Made by a program: the position numbers and the translations under genes | Shown: positions 1-7,444 of the stretch, piece after piece | How positions within the stretch are numbered: the first letter of the stretch is position 1 | Layout: every line of letters starts with the position of its first letter | The notes under the pieces: generated by a model | Databases searched by the model: none | What the model was told of the DNA's origin: nothing | The model's input: only the letters and a program-made list of their open reading frames with translations | Assembly: GCA_021780755.1 (NCBI GenBank) | Contig: JAJXYF010000035.1 | Span: forward strand, 1 to 64,000 | Direction: 5' to 3' | DNA: 64,000 nt | Origin: Deltaproteobacteria bacterium | GTDB lineage: Bacteria > Desulfobacterota > Binatia > Binatales > Binataceae

Positions 1-92
1 GCAACGTGCGCGAGCGCAGCCTGTCCCTCAGTTCTCTGCGCTCGCTCGCCGTCAATCGAAACTCCCCTTCACGCATGCCTCATGATACATGA

Positions 93-392
93 ATGCGATA
101 CCAATGTCACTGTTACAAGCCACTAGTACCCGCTGCGGCCAAGGAGTTGTCAATCCTCGCTATTGAGCGGTACCCGGAATATGAAACGGCCTTCACGCAG
201 ATGCTGCGAGGAGAACCGGTGCCGTGGTCTTCCTTTGCCCGGATCGTGACCTCTCATCTGTTCGGCCACGAGACGAACGATCTTCTGGTCTCGACGGACA
301 TCGGCATCTGTATAACTAACCACTTCAATTCCTTCAAAGCTGCTTTTGACAGCGCGGAAGCTTGGGCCACAATCCAAGAACTAATTCCTTAA
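93..392 (+). CDS. Hypothetical protein, 99 aa
   Basis: I do not recognise this small protein. It is acidic to neutral, has no signal peptide or membrane segment, and looks like a compact soluble domain with an aromatic patch near residues 44-57. It begins with ATG at 93, and its TAA is four bases before the ATG of the cyclotransferase-like gene, so the two are probably co-transcribed. Base composition is clearly lower in GC than the genes from 0.95 kb onward, with many A/T third positions. That suggests the pair was acquired separately. No function can be assigned. Confidence 0.55.
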   Translation: MRYQCHCYKPLVPAAAKELSILAIERYPEYETAFTQMLRGEPVPWSSFARIVTSHLFGHETNDLLVSTDIGICITNHFNSFKAAFDSAEAWATIQELIP

Positions 393-396
393 GCTA

Positions 397-867
397 ATGC
401 TCTACTTCGCATACGGTTCGAATATGGACTGGAAACAGATGCGTGAACGGTGCCCTAGTGCGAGATTCGTTTGCATCGCAAAACTGGAAGACCACCAACT
501 GACTTTCCCGCGAAAGTCCAAACGTCGAGGATGTGGAGTCGCAAGTGTAAAGCCAGCAAAGATGGAGTCCGTGTGGGGCATTGTGGTCCAAATCGAAGAA
601 CTAGAACTCGGTCTGCTCGACTCTCACGAGGACTATAACCCCAATGTCGCTCCTAGTGGCAACTCGTACATTCGCAAAGAATTGCGCGTTTTACGCGATG
701 GCAACGGGCAAACGCCATTAACAGTATGTACCTACGTTGGGAATCCGCAGTCAGCTACTTACAAACCCAATAAGGAGTACAAAGATCAAATTGTCAAAGG
801 AGCAATCTTCTGGCATCTCCCGGAAGACTACATCCGCCAACTCGAAATCATCGAGACATCGAATTGA
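397..867 (+). CDS. Gamma-glutamylcyclotransferase-like (AIG2/GGCT fold) protein
   Basis: The N-terminus reads MLYFAYGSNM, the YGSN glycine-rich substrate loop typical of the GGCT/AIG2 superfamily. The 156 aa length fits a single GGCT domain. The segment LLDSHEDY near residues 73-80 lies where this family usually has its acidic catalytic residue. Members cyclise gamma-glutamyl amines to 5-oxoproline or act on related gamma-glutamyl-amine bonds; the substrate cannot be read here. The protein looks cytosolic, with no signal peptide. It sits directly behind the 99 aa gene, in the same low-GC patch at the left edge, with codon use unlike the rest of the window. Confidence 0.8.
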   Translation: MLYFAYGSNMDWKQMRERCPSARFVCIAKLEDHQLTFPRKSKRRGCGVASVKPAKMESVWGIVVQIEELELGLLDSHEDYNPNVAPSGNSYIRKELRVLRDGNGQTPLTVCTYVGNPQSATYKPNKEYKDQIVKGAIFWHLPEDYIRQLEIIETSN

Positions 868-951
868 TCCCGAGAGATTTAGGCGCGTAGGAGAAATCAA
901 TGTCTCGATGGCAGGGCGGAGCCGCGCCACCGTACGCGGCTCCGCTCATTT

Positions 952-1353
952 TCAGGCCGGCTTGAATTTCACCAGCGTATGTTCCGGCGTCACGTCGTCG
1001 AAATGTACCGTCACCGGCATCCCAATCTTCAACTGTTCCTGCGCGGCGATCAGGTTCGTCGTCAGCCGCGGCCCCTCGTCCAGCTCCACGATCGCCAGCA
1101 CGTACGGAGCGTCCGCGAACGAACGCGTCGAGGCCCGCCGCACGATCGTGTAGCTGTAGAGCTTGCCGCGCCCGCTCACCCGTTCCCACTTCAGATTGTC
1201 CGACATGCAGTGGGGACAGCGCGGCCGCGGATAGTAGATGTACCCGCCGCAACCGCCGCAATGCTGTAGCTGCAACTCATGACGCCGCGCCGCCTCCCAG
1301 TACGGACGACTCGTCGGCGACGGTTTCGGTAGTGGCTTGATATAATCGCTCAT
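952..1353 (-). CDS. DUF35 zinc-ribbon/OB-fold protein, partner of a thiolase-like enzyme
   Basis: A 133 aa protein with an N-terminal rubredoxin-like zinc ribbon, CGGC then ten residues then CPHC (about residues 33-50), followed by an OB-fold half (YTIVRRAST, VLAIVELDEGPRL). This is the DUF35 architecture of ChsH2-type and other acyl-CoA binding proteins, which form complexes with thiolase-superfamily enzymes. Its ATG overlaps the stop of the upstream thiolase-like gene by four bases (ATGA), indicating translational coupling and a 1:1 complex. The likely role is to bind the CoA ester and form part of the partner's active site. The substrate is unknown. Confidence 0.87.
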   Translation of the reverse strand: MSDYIKPLPKPSPTSRPYWEAARRHELQLQHCGGCGGYIYYPRPRCPHCMSDNLKWERVSGRGKLYSYTIVRRASTRSFADAPYVLAIVELDEGPRLTTNLIAAQEQLKIGMPVTVHFDDVTPEHTLVKFKPA

Positions 1354-2510
1354 GACCGCCTCTCAAATATCAGGCTGACCTGTTCGCTCATGATGCCGCC
1401 GTTGCCGTTCACGTAAGCGAGCGCGGCGTCCTTCACTTGCCGCCCCTCGCCGCGGCCCATCAATTGCCGTATCCCTTCCACCACATGGCTCATGCCGCCG
1501 CCGAGGCCGGGCTGCCCAAACGACAACTGCCCGCCATGCGTGTTGCACGGAAAGTCGCCTGCGTATGAAAGGTCGTGCTCCGCCGCAAACGGCCCGCCCT
1601 GCCCCTTTTTGCAAAAGCCCGCGTCCTCCAACGTCACCAGCACGGTTATCGTGTAGCAATCGTACGGGCACACCAGGTCGACGTCCGTGCGCTCGACCCC
1701 CGCCATCTTGAACGCGGTATCGGCCGCCGGCTTGATCGGCGACTCGGTCAGCGACGGCGCGTAAGTGATCGACGAATGGTTCGAATACTCGCCTGCCCCG
1801 AGTAGCCAGACTGGCGTATTTTTCGTCCGCTTGGCTACTTCCGGCGACGCGATTATAACCGCCGACCCGCCGCTGCACGGACTCACGATCTCAAACAGAT
1901 GCAGCGGATCGACGATCATCCGCGAATTCAGCACGTCGTCGATCGTCAGCGCCTTGTCGCCGAACGCCGCCAGCGGATTCTTCAGCGCGTTCTTGCGCTG
2001 ATCGACCGCCACCTTCGCCATCTGCCGCGCCGTCGTGCCGTATTCATACATATGGCGATGCGCGATCATGGCGTAGCCGCAGTTCGCCCCGATATTCCCG
2101 TAGGGCGCCTCGAACTCGCGCTGCACCGAGATTACCGGCACTTTCTGATCGCCCATCCGGTTCAGATCAGCGACGATGCAGAGCACCGCCGAGCACATCC
2201 CGGCCTGGATCGCCGCCGCCGCCCGCCAGATCATCCCGGCCGGACTCGCCCCGCCGATATCGACCACATTCAGCATGCGCGGATTGATCCCGAGCACTTC
2301 GGCCGCGCTCGCCGGATAGATAAACCCGGGGTCCGCCGTCGGCATGCCGACCAAAAATCCATCGATATCGCGCTTCGACAATCCGGCGTCCGCAATCGCC
2401 TCGGCGGCCAGTCGCGCCATCAGGCTAAGCGGCGTCGCGTCCGGTGGCGGTTCCTTCCAGGGTTTTAGTTCGGCGATTCCAACCGCCGCGGCCTGATTCT
2501 TTAGACTCAT
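1350..2510 (-). CDS. Thiolase-superfamily protein (SCP-x/Ltp2-like), catalytic Cys replaced
   Basis: A 386 aa thiolase-fold protein. The C-terminal half contains the family's HGG and GLGGGM-type glycine-rich segments (PCNTHGGQLSFG, PGLGGGMSHVVEG). At the position where SCP-x thiolases carry the nucleophile (..ACASG..), this protein reads DIGGASPAG, so Cys is Gly. Together with the coupled DUF35 protein, this resembles the Ltp2/ChsH2 retro-aldolases of sterol side-chain degradation more than a true thiolase. That is inferred from known families. I take the start at ATG 2510 (MSLKNQ); a longer reading to 2558 adds 16 unlikely residues. It probably acts on an acyl-CoA in the cytosol. Confidence 0.85.
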   Translation of the reverse strand: MSLKNQAAAVGIAELKPWKEPPPDATPLSLMARLAAEAIADAGLSKRDIDGFLVGMPTADPGFIYPASAAEVLGINPRMLNVVDIGGASPAGMIWRAAAAIQAGMCSAVLCIVADLNRMGDQKVPVISVQREFEAPYGNIGANCGYAMIAHRHMYEYGTTARQMAKVAVDQRKNALKNPLAAFGDKALTIDDVLNSRMIVDPLHLFEIVSPCSGGSAVIIASPEVAKRTKNTPVWLLGAGEYSNHSSITYAPSLTESPIKPAADTAFKMAGVERTDVDLVCPYDCYTITVLVTLEDAGFCKKGQGGPFAAEHDLSYAGDFPCNTHGGQLSFGQPGLGGGMSHVVEGIRQLMGRGEGRQVKDAALAYVNGNGGIMSEQVSLIFERRS

Positions 2511-2668
2511 GGCAAACACGCACTCCTGCTTGAGGATTTGAAATTTGGAGTAGCACAAAATTCCGCGCGCCGGTTAACGCCGGCCGACTTCTCGCGCCGC
2601 CCCGCACCCCGGCTGACAGGCGCCCCCGCTTGGTGTACTTTGTGGGGCTTCAAGGAGAGCATTCATCG

Positions 2669-2848
2669 ATGGCCTTTATTCTCTGCGACGACCACAATCT
2701 TTCCGTCGAAGCGGACGGGATGGATCCTGCTACCGCCCGCAAACACATGCTGAGCGAGCCCAAGCCGGACCCCACACTGATCGAACTGGAAGTTATCGAG
2801 TTCGGCAAAATCCATCGCGATTGCAACATCCGTGTACTTGCCGACTAA
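2669..2848 (+). CDS. Small hypothetical protein, 59 aa
   Basis: A short acidic protein (MAFILCDDHN...) with no recognised domain. The start is supported by a good Shine-Dalgarno sequence, AAGGAGAG at 2652-2659, about nine bases before the ATG. It contains two cysteines (residues 6 and 52), is rich in Asp, Glu and Pro, and has no membrane segment. It stands alone between the divergent thiolase gene and the tRNA. The ribosome-binding site makes it likely to be real; no function can be proposed. Confidence 0.5.
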   Translation: MAFILCDDHNLSVEADGMDPATARKHMLSEPKPDPTLIELEVIEFGKIHRDCNIRVLAD

Positions 2849-3032
2849 CTCCGCGCCGGTCGCAGCGCACGCGCACGCATCGCACGATCGTTTCGGCTTC
2901 GTCACGGTCGTTCACAGTCACTCACGCAGGAAGCCGACCGCCAGATCAATTTGACTAACTCGTTGTCGCCGTCCGCTATCCCATTTGCGGTATCGTATTG
3001 ACCAGCCCGCCATGTGGCCGTTAGTATTCGCG

Positions 3033-3109
3033 GGCGGGGTGGAGCAGTCTGGTAGCTCGCCGGGCTCATAACCCGGAGGTCAGAGGTTCAAATCCTCTCC
3101 CCGCAACCA
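3033..3109 (+). tRNA. Initiator tRNA-fMet (CAT anticodon)
   Basis: A 77-nt cloverleaf with encoded CCA. The anticodon loop is CTCATAA on a CCGGG/CCCGG stem. Three initiator hallmarks are visible: consecutive G:C pairs (GGG/CCC) next to the anticodon loop, a purine11:pyrimidine24 pair (A11:T24) in the D stem, and an unpaired 1:72 position. The acceptor arms are GGCGGGG and CCCCGCA, so 1:72 is G opposite A rather than the C:A of E. coli. The T loop TTCAAAT is standard. It is a single tRNA, not part of an array. Confidence 0.96.
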
Positions 3110-3126
3110 ATAAACATTTCGCTTCC

Positions 3127-3149
3127 CTCACGTCCGCGAGATTTTTTTT
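3127..3149 (+). terminator. Possible intrinsic terminator after tRNA-fMet
   Basis: CTCACG-TC-CGCGAG (3127-3140) can form a six-base stem with one A:C mismatch and is followed by eight T residues (3142-3149). It lies 18 bases after the tRNA 3' end. The stem is short and imperfect, so this is only a moderate call. Confidence 0.4.
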
Positions 3150-3495
3150 CGACCGTCCCAACGGCCCGGCCTTGCGTGATGACGGTCTCGCGCGGTCATC
3201 GCGCCTGATTCACTGGTCGAGGGAACCGGCGCGACTGGGATCCCTGCTCGCGCATCGCGAACGTCAATCATAACGACGCAGCCCGCACGTCCTTGCCGAT
3301 CATCGAGAGCGTCGCCCAACGGCGCCATGTAATGCCGTGAGACCTTGTGAGCTGTCAGTGTGACCGAAAAATATGAGTTTTGTGTTCCTGAGCAATCCTC
3401 CCATATCTCTTTCATGTCACTTTTTTTGGCGATTATGCGTCGCTGGAGTATCGAAGGACTGGTATTTGGTGACAGGAATTTATTAAAGTAAAATT
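3150..3495. other. Intergenic stretch, no gene seen
   Basis: About 350 bases between the tRNA terminator and the HTH gene. The last 80 bases are AT-rich for this genome (T7 run near 3420; TTTATTAAAGTAAAATT just before the start) and probably hold the promoter of the HTH gene. No convincing paired -35/-10, repeat or RNA fold was recognised. An opposite-strand reading frame here has poor codon use and no domain. Confidence 0.4.
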
Positions 3496-3744
3496 GTGGA
3501 TGATAAACATTCTAAGAAAAACGGTGCAGGGCCTACTCCGCCGAAGGTTCTGACAGTCCGCGAACTCTCGGAATATCTGCGCGTGCATCCGACCACCGTG
3601 TACCGACTCTTGCGTGCGAAGCAGTTGCCAGGGTTTCGCGTCGGTTCGGAATGGCGCTTCAGCATCGACATGATCGATCGCTGGCGTTCCGAGGAAGAGC
3701 AGGCCTCCGTGAGCGCCCGTCGGCGTCGCAAGCGCTCCGCTTAG
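3496..3744 (+). CDS. Excisionase/MerR_17-type helix-turn-helix DNA-binding protein
   Basis: An 82 aa protein consisting almost only of the excisionase-type HTH domain: VLTVRELSEYLRV (helix 1-2), TTVYRLLR (recognition helix) and the wing PGFRVGSEWRFS. It ends in a basic tail, SARRRRKRSA. Such proteins bind DNA as small regulators or recombination directionality factors. No integrase is nearby, so a regulatory role is more likely. The start is GTG at 3496, the first in-frame start after the AT-rich leader. It is a close paralogue of the 68 aa protein at 26580-26786; the cores share VLTV.ELS.YLRVH..T.YRLL and QLPGF..GS.WRF. Confidence 0.85.
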   Translation: MDDKHSKKNGAGPTPPKVLTVRELSEYLRVHPTTVYRLLRAKQLPGFRVGSEWRFSIDMIDRWRSEEEQASVSARRRRKRSA

Positions 3745-4147
3745 AGGCCGTAAGCCTGGGTTCGCGGGTCGCCCGGATGCCTTGCTCCCGATAGGCCTGA
3801 TCGGTCATTAGCCGACCGGCGTCGTGGAGTTATGCCCAAATCGTCATCGCGAACAATTGATCGCGATGCGACCGTCGAACCGTCAACCCACAATTCCGCC
3901 CAACCTCTATCTTATTCATCCCAAAGTTACCCATCACGACCCTTCGGACGCTCACTGTATAGTTGCACCACGCGACTTCGCATGGTGCAATGCGTCTCGG
4001 CGGTGATTCCGGCCGCTCTAACTTTGCGCTGACGAACAACGCTCCGATGACCACGCTGTCCGTGTTGCGATGGGACACTGTGGCTCCGGATGTCAAAGAT
4101 CACTCGGGTTGCGGCATCGAGGGTGTGTGATAGAAGTTGACCGCGAA
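3745..4147. other. Intergenic stretch upstream of the sigma-54 activator
   Basis: About 400 bases without a supported gene. Short frames on both strands are unsupported by codon use or ribosome-binding sites. No TGGCAC-N5-TTGC (-24/-12) element was found. It probably holds the regulator's promoter, but no element can be pinned down. Confidence 0.35.
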
Positions 4148-5761
4148 ATGACGGACTCCGCCGATGGCGAACGTTTCAGACTGCTCTATGAGCTCGGCTG
4201 CGCCTTCGTGGCCAAAACCGACCTCGCCGAGCTGGTCCCCTTTGTAATCGCCAAGTGCCGCGAGGCACTCAACGCCGAGAGCGCGTCGGTCCTCCTGCTC
4301 GACCGCGAACGCAACGAATTTTATTTTCCCTATGTCTCCGACGAAAACGCCAAAGTTGCCGGCGTCCTCGCCCAGTTGCGCGTGCCCGCCGACCGCGGCA
4401 TCGCGGGCGCCGCCCTCATTAGCGGCAAACCGCTCATCGTCGCCGACGCCCAAAACGACCCGCGCTTCTATCGCAACGTTGACACCGAGACCGGTGCCGT
4501 GACTCGCAATATAATCGCCGTCCCTCTGACCTCCGGCCGCGGCATCATCGGCGTGCTCGAAGTCCTCAACCGCCGCGGCGGCCTGTCCTTCGACCCCGAC
4601 GACGTCGCTCTGCTTGAGGCGGTCTCCGGCAGCGTCACCATCGCGATCGAAAACGCGCGCCTCTACGAACAGTTGCGCTCCTCCGAAGCCACCCTCCTCA
4701 CCCAGGTCAGCGTCTTGCGCCGCGACCTCGCCCGTGACCGCCGCTTCGCCGAAATTGTCGGCAGCGGTCCCGAGATGGAAGACGTCTTCCATCTGATGGA
4801 AAGCGCGTCGGCCTCCTTTATCACCGTCCTGATCGAAGGCGAGACCGGCACCGGTAAGGAGTTGGTTGCGCGCGGCATCCATCGCGCCAGCGCGCGCGGC
4901 GAAGGCCCTTTCGTCGCGGTGAATTGCGCCGCCCTGCCCGAGACCCTCCTCGAAAGTGAACTCTTCGGCCATCGCCGCGGCTCCTTCACCGGCGCGTTGC
5001 GCGATAGTCCGGGGGTCTTTCGCGCCGCCGCCGGCGGCGTCGTCTTCCTCGACGAGGTTGCCGAGATGCCCCCCCGGATGCAGGCCAAATTGCTCCGCGT
5101 CCTCGAACAGGAAGAGGTCATTCCGGTTGGCGACAGCTTCCCCGTCAAAGTTGACGTCCGCATCCTCTCGGCGACCAATCGCGACCTGAAGCAGGAGGTC
5201 GAGCGCGGCGCCTTCCGCGAAGACCTCTACTACCGCCTATCCGCCTTTCCGATTCGCGTGCCGCCCTTGCGCGACCGCCGCGAAGATATCGCCCTGCTGG
5301 CCAGCCGCTTTGTCGCCAATGCCGCCGACCGCCATCAAAAGCGGATCGCGGGTATCGACCCCTCCGCCATCGACTTGCTGATGAAATTCGATTGGCCCGG
5401 CAACGTCCGTCAGTTGCGTAACGAGATCGACCGCGCCGTCGCCCTCGCCCACGAGGGCGACACCATCGGACCGTATCACCTCTCACCGACGCTGCGCGGC
5501 GCCCCCGCGCGCTCGCCGATCACGCGCCCGTCCTCCAACGCGCGCGCGCTGGCGGCCCCCTCCGATACCGACGCCGCCAACTTTTCCGCTAACGCCGCCG
5601 CAACGATCCAGCCCCTGCGCGAGGCGCGCTCCGAGTTCGAAGCGAAATATATCTCTGAAGCCCTGCGTCGCAACGGCTTCAACGTCTCGCGCACCGCCGA
5701 GGCGCTGAGCATTTCCCGTCCGGCGCTGCAGGAAAAGATGAAGACCTACCACCTGCGCTAA
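4148..5761 (+). CDS. Sigma-54-dependent transcriptional activator, GAF - AAA+ - Fis HTH
   Basis: A 537 aa bacterial enhancer-binding protein. The N-terminal GAF domain (about 8-170) is the sensory part. The AAA+ domain carries Walker A GETGTGKE (about 229-236), the sigma-54 contact loop as GSFTGA rather than GAFTGA (about 277), Walker B GGVVFLDE (about 297-304) and the FDWPGNVRQLRNE segment. The C-terminal Fis-type HTH (about 497-535) has NVSRTAEALSISRPALQEK. It would activate sigma-54 promoters in response to a small ligand or redox cue. The ATG at 4148 (MTDSAD) is preferred because a longer frame from 4070 adds 26 unconserved residues. The target genes are not evident. Confidence 0.93.
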   Translation: MTDSADGERFRLLYELGCAFVAKTDLAELVPFVIAKCREALNAESASVLLLDRERNEFYFPYVSDENAKVAGVLAQLRVPADRGIAGAALISGKPLIVADAQNDPRFYRNVDTETGAVTRNIIAVPLTSGRGIIGVLEVLNRRGGLSFDPDDVALLEAVSGSVTIAIENARLYEQLRSSEATLLTQVSVLRRDLARDRRFAEIVGSGPEMEDVFHLMESASASFITVLIEGETGTGKELVARGIHRASARGEGPFVAVNCAALPETLLESELFGHRRGSFTGALRDSPGVFRAAAGGVVFLDEVAEMPPRMQAKLLRVLEQEEVIPVGDSFPVKVDVRILSATNRDLKQEVERGAFREDLYYRLSAFPIRVPPLRDRREDIALLASRFVANAADRHQKRIAGIDPSAIDLLMKFDWPGNVRQLRNEIDRAVALAHEGDTIGPYHLSPTLRGAPARSPITRPSSNARALAAPSDTDAANFSANAAATIQPLREARSEFEAKYISEALRRNGFNVSRTAEALSISRPALQEKMKTYHLR

Positions 5762-5900
5762 GCTGGCGTGGCGCCTTCAGCGTCAACCAAACTTGACAGT
5801 GCGTCGGGCGGCGCCATTTTTCTGGCACTCCACGGCTTTTGTTTTCTCAGTAAATTCAAATGCTTAGCTCCACGGCATGACCGAAGCCGCCTCGGCACCG

Positions 5901-5942
5901 CAATTGCTTTCTATCCTTCCGGAACAATTGGGGGAACAATTG
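5901..5942. repeat. Short CAATTG-containing direct repeats
   Basis: GGAACAATTG occurs twice almost back to back (5921-5930 and 5933-5942), and a further CAATTG lies at 5901-5906. The spacing and palindromic CAATTG core could be an operator for the following small gene. No binding protein can be named. Confidence 0.3.
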
Positions 5943-5944
5943 TC

Positions 5945-6247
5945 ATGCGTACAAAGCAATTCCAGGCTCGAAGACCCACGCACGCGATGGGTGCATGCCG
6001 TCGCGTCGGCTCTCGCTACGGCGACGATATCGGCGTGGCGATGTTGAAAATCGCCCGCGTTCGCTATGAAATCTTCCGCACGCGCTTCGGCCGCGACCCC
6101 GGCCCCGACGATCCGCTTTTCTTCGACTCGATGCGTGATCAGCCGGTCGTCGCCGGCGAAGCCGAAATGTGGTCGCAGGTGATGGACGCGGCAGTCGCCA
6201 CCCGTAGCGATTACCTTTCGGTCATGAAATTCCTTGGCCTCGGCTGA
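5945..6247 (+). CDS. Hypothetical protein, about 100 aa
   Basis: A small basic protein ending in a conserved-looking helical module (LKIARVRYEIFRTRFGRDPGPDDPLFFD, then a helix to SVMKFLGLG). The pattern RFGRDPGPDDPLFFD suggests a structured unit, but I cannot assign a family. I chose ATG 5945, just after the CAATTG repeats. A longer frame back to 5768 and a start near 6042 are both possible. A competing 56-codon frame (ATG at 5877) overlaps the first half, so the true N-terminus is uncertain. Confidence 0.5.
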   Translation: MRTKQFQARRPTHAMGACRRVGSRYGDDIGVAMLKIARVRYEIFRTRFGRDPGPDDPLFFDSMRDQPVVAGEAEMWSQVMDAAVATRSDYLSVMKFLGLG

Positions 6248-6569
6248 CCCGCCCCCTGCGGCAGCCGGCCCGCGGAGATGGGCGCCCCGACGCGCGAATC
6301 GTGATCGGCCTAGGCGCGTCTAGGCGACCGCGTCGCATAGCTCGAGAAATCTCCTCCGATTGACGCCCCGACCTGGGGCGCCCGGCCACAAGAGGGGGAC
6401 CGCGTCGTCTGGGGACCTGTTTCAGGTGCCCTCTCGACGCGGCAATTATTTCCGCGCATTCAACTTTCGAGGCACGGCCAAACTCGACGTTGATCTTGTT
6501 GTCCTCTCCGCCTTGTCACTCGCCGCCATGATCGCCTATGTAATGGGCTCACACTGGAGGTACCATTCA
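6248..6569. other. Intergenic stretch before the SDR gene
   Basis: About 320 bases. The reading frame of the SDR stays open upstream to 6360, but the extension lacks conservation and the SDR has its own strong ribosome-binding site at 6555-6561. CTAGGCG occurs twice within 20 bases near 6310-6325. No other feature was recognised. Confidence 0.35.
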
Positions 6570-7334
6570 ATGGCGGGAATACTTGACGGCAAGGTCGCGA
6601 TCATCACTGGCGCCGCATCCGGAATCGGCCGCGCCACTTCACAGATTTTCGCGCGCGAGGGCGCCAAACTCGTCCTCGCCGACGTCCAGGAAGAGGGCGG
6701 TAATCAAACCGTAAAGCTCGTCAAGGACGCCGGCGCCAGCGCCATCTTCGTCAAGGTCGACGTCTCCAAATGGACCGACGTCGCGGCGATGGTTGCGGCG
6801 GCGGTCGCCACCTACGGACGCCTCGATTGTGCCTTCAACAACGCCGGCATCGACGGCAAGGGCGGCCGTATCCACGAATGTACCGAGGAGAACTGGGCGC
6901 GTGTGATGTCGATCAATCTGACCGGCGTATGGCTTTGTATGAAGGCGGAGATCGATCAGATGCTCAAGCAGGGGCACGGCGGCGCCATCGTCAATACCTC
7001 CTCCGACGCGGGCCTGATCGGTGTCAGCGGACTGCCCGCCTATGTCGCCGCCAAGCACGGCGTCGCGGGTCTCACCAAGGCCGCCGCCATCGAATACGGC
7101 CGGCACAAGATTCGCGTCAACGCGGTCTGCCCCGGCCCCATTCGCACTCCGATGCTCGGTAAACTCCTGAACGCGAAGCCCGGCAACGAAGAGAAAATGG
7201 CGCGCTCGGAACCGCTCAAGCGGATCGGCGAACCCTCTGAAATCGGCGAGGCGGTCGCCTGGCTATGTTCCGATCGGGCCTCCTATGTGCATGGTTTGCC
7301 GATGCCCGTGGATGGCGGCTACATGGCCCAGTGA
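6570..7334 (+). CDS. Short-chain dehydrogenase/reductase (classical SDR)
   Basis: A 254 aa classical SDR. The cofactor motif TGAASGIG is near residues 13-20, NNAG near 91-94, the catalytic Ser is in VNTSSDAG, and the Tyr/Lys pair is in AYVAAKHG. The C-terminal VDGGYMAQ is typical of FabG-like enzymes. It would oxidise or reduce an alcohol/ketone pair with NAD(P)H; LADVQEEG after beta-2 carries an acidic Asp that favours NAD(H). The start at 6570 is set by a strong Shine-Dalgarno sequence, CTGGAGGT, nine bases upstream. It converges on the acyl-CoA dehydrogenase gene, with a perfect hairpin between them. The substrate is unknown. Confidence 0.93.
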   Translation: MAGILDGKVAIITGAASGIGRATSQIFAREGAKLVLADVQEEGGNQTVKLVKDAGASAIFVKVDVSKWTDVAAMVAAAVATYGRLDCAFNNAGIDGKGGRIHECTEENWARVMSINLTGVWLCMKAEIDQMLKQGHGGAIVNTSSDAGLIGVSGLPAYVAAKHGVAGLTKAAAIEYGRHKIRVNAVCPGPIRTPMLGKLLNAKPGNEEKMARSEPLKRIGEPSEIGEAVAWLCSDRASYVHGLPMPVDGGYMAQ

Positions 7335-7365
7335 TTTTCGGTGATTCCGACGACTTCAATCAGAT

Positions 7366-7402
7366 GGGAAGTCTGAAACCTTCGTGAGGTTTCAGACTTC
7401 CC
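7366..7402. terminator. Perfect 15-bp hairpin between convergent genes; repeat copy A
   Basis: GGGAAGTCTGAAACC (7366-7380) and its exact complement GGTTTCAGACTTCCC (7388-7402) flank a 7-nt loop. It lies between two convergent genes, so it can serve as a bidirectional terminator. There is no long T run; only short ones follow. The left arm plus loop matches the start of a repeat at 26455, so it also belongs to a dispersed family. Confidence 0.7.
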
Positions 7403-7444
7403 GAAAAGCTACAGTTCCCCGCTCCACAACAACCAGCGACTCCG

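Noticed and set aside
1350-2510. Ordinary acetyl-CoA acetyltransferase
   Set aside because: The nucleophilic Cys position is Gly and the coupled partner is a DUF35 protein, so a biosynthetic or degradative thiolase is not supported.
3496-3744. Prophage or integrative element excisionase
   Set aside because: No integrase, attachment-site duplication or phage genes are present between or near the two HTH genes. The tRNA nearby is intact with no visible duplicated 3' end.
4070-4147. Longer start of the sigma-54 activator at 4070
   Set aside because: The extra 26 residues are Cys/Arg-rich and precede the GAF domain without conservation; ATG 4148 fits the family.
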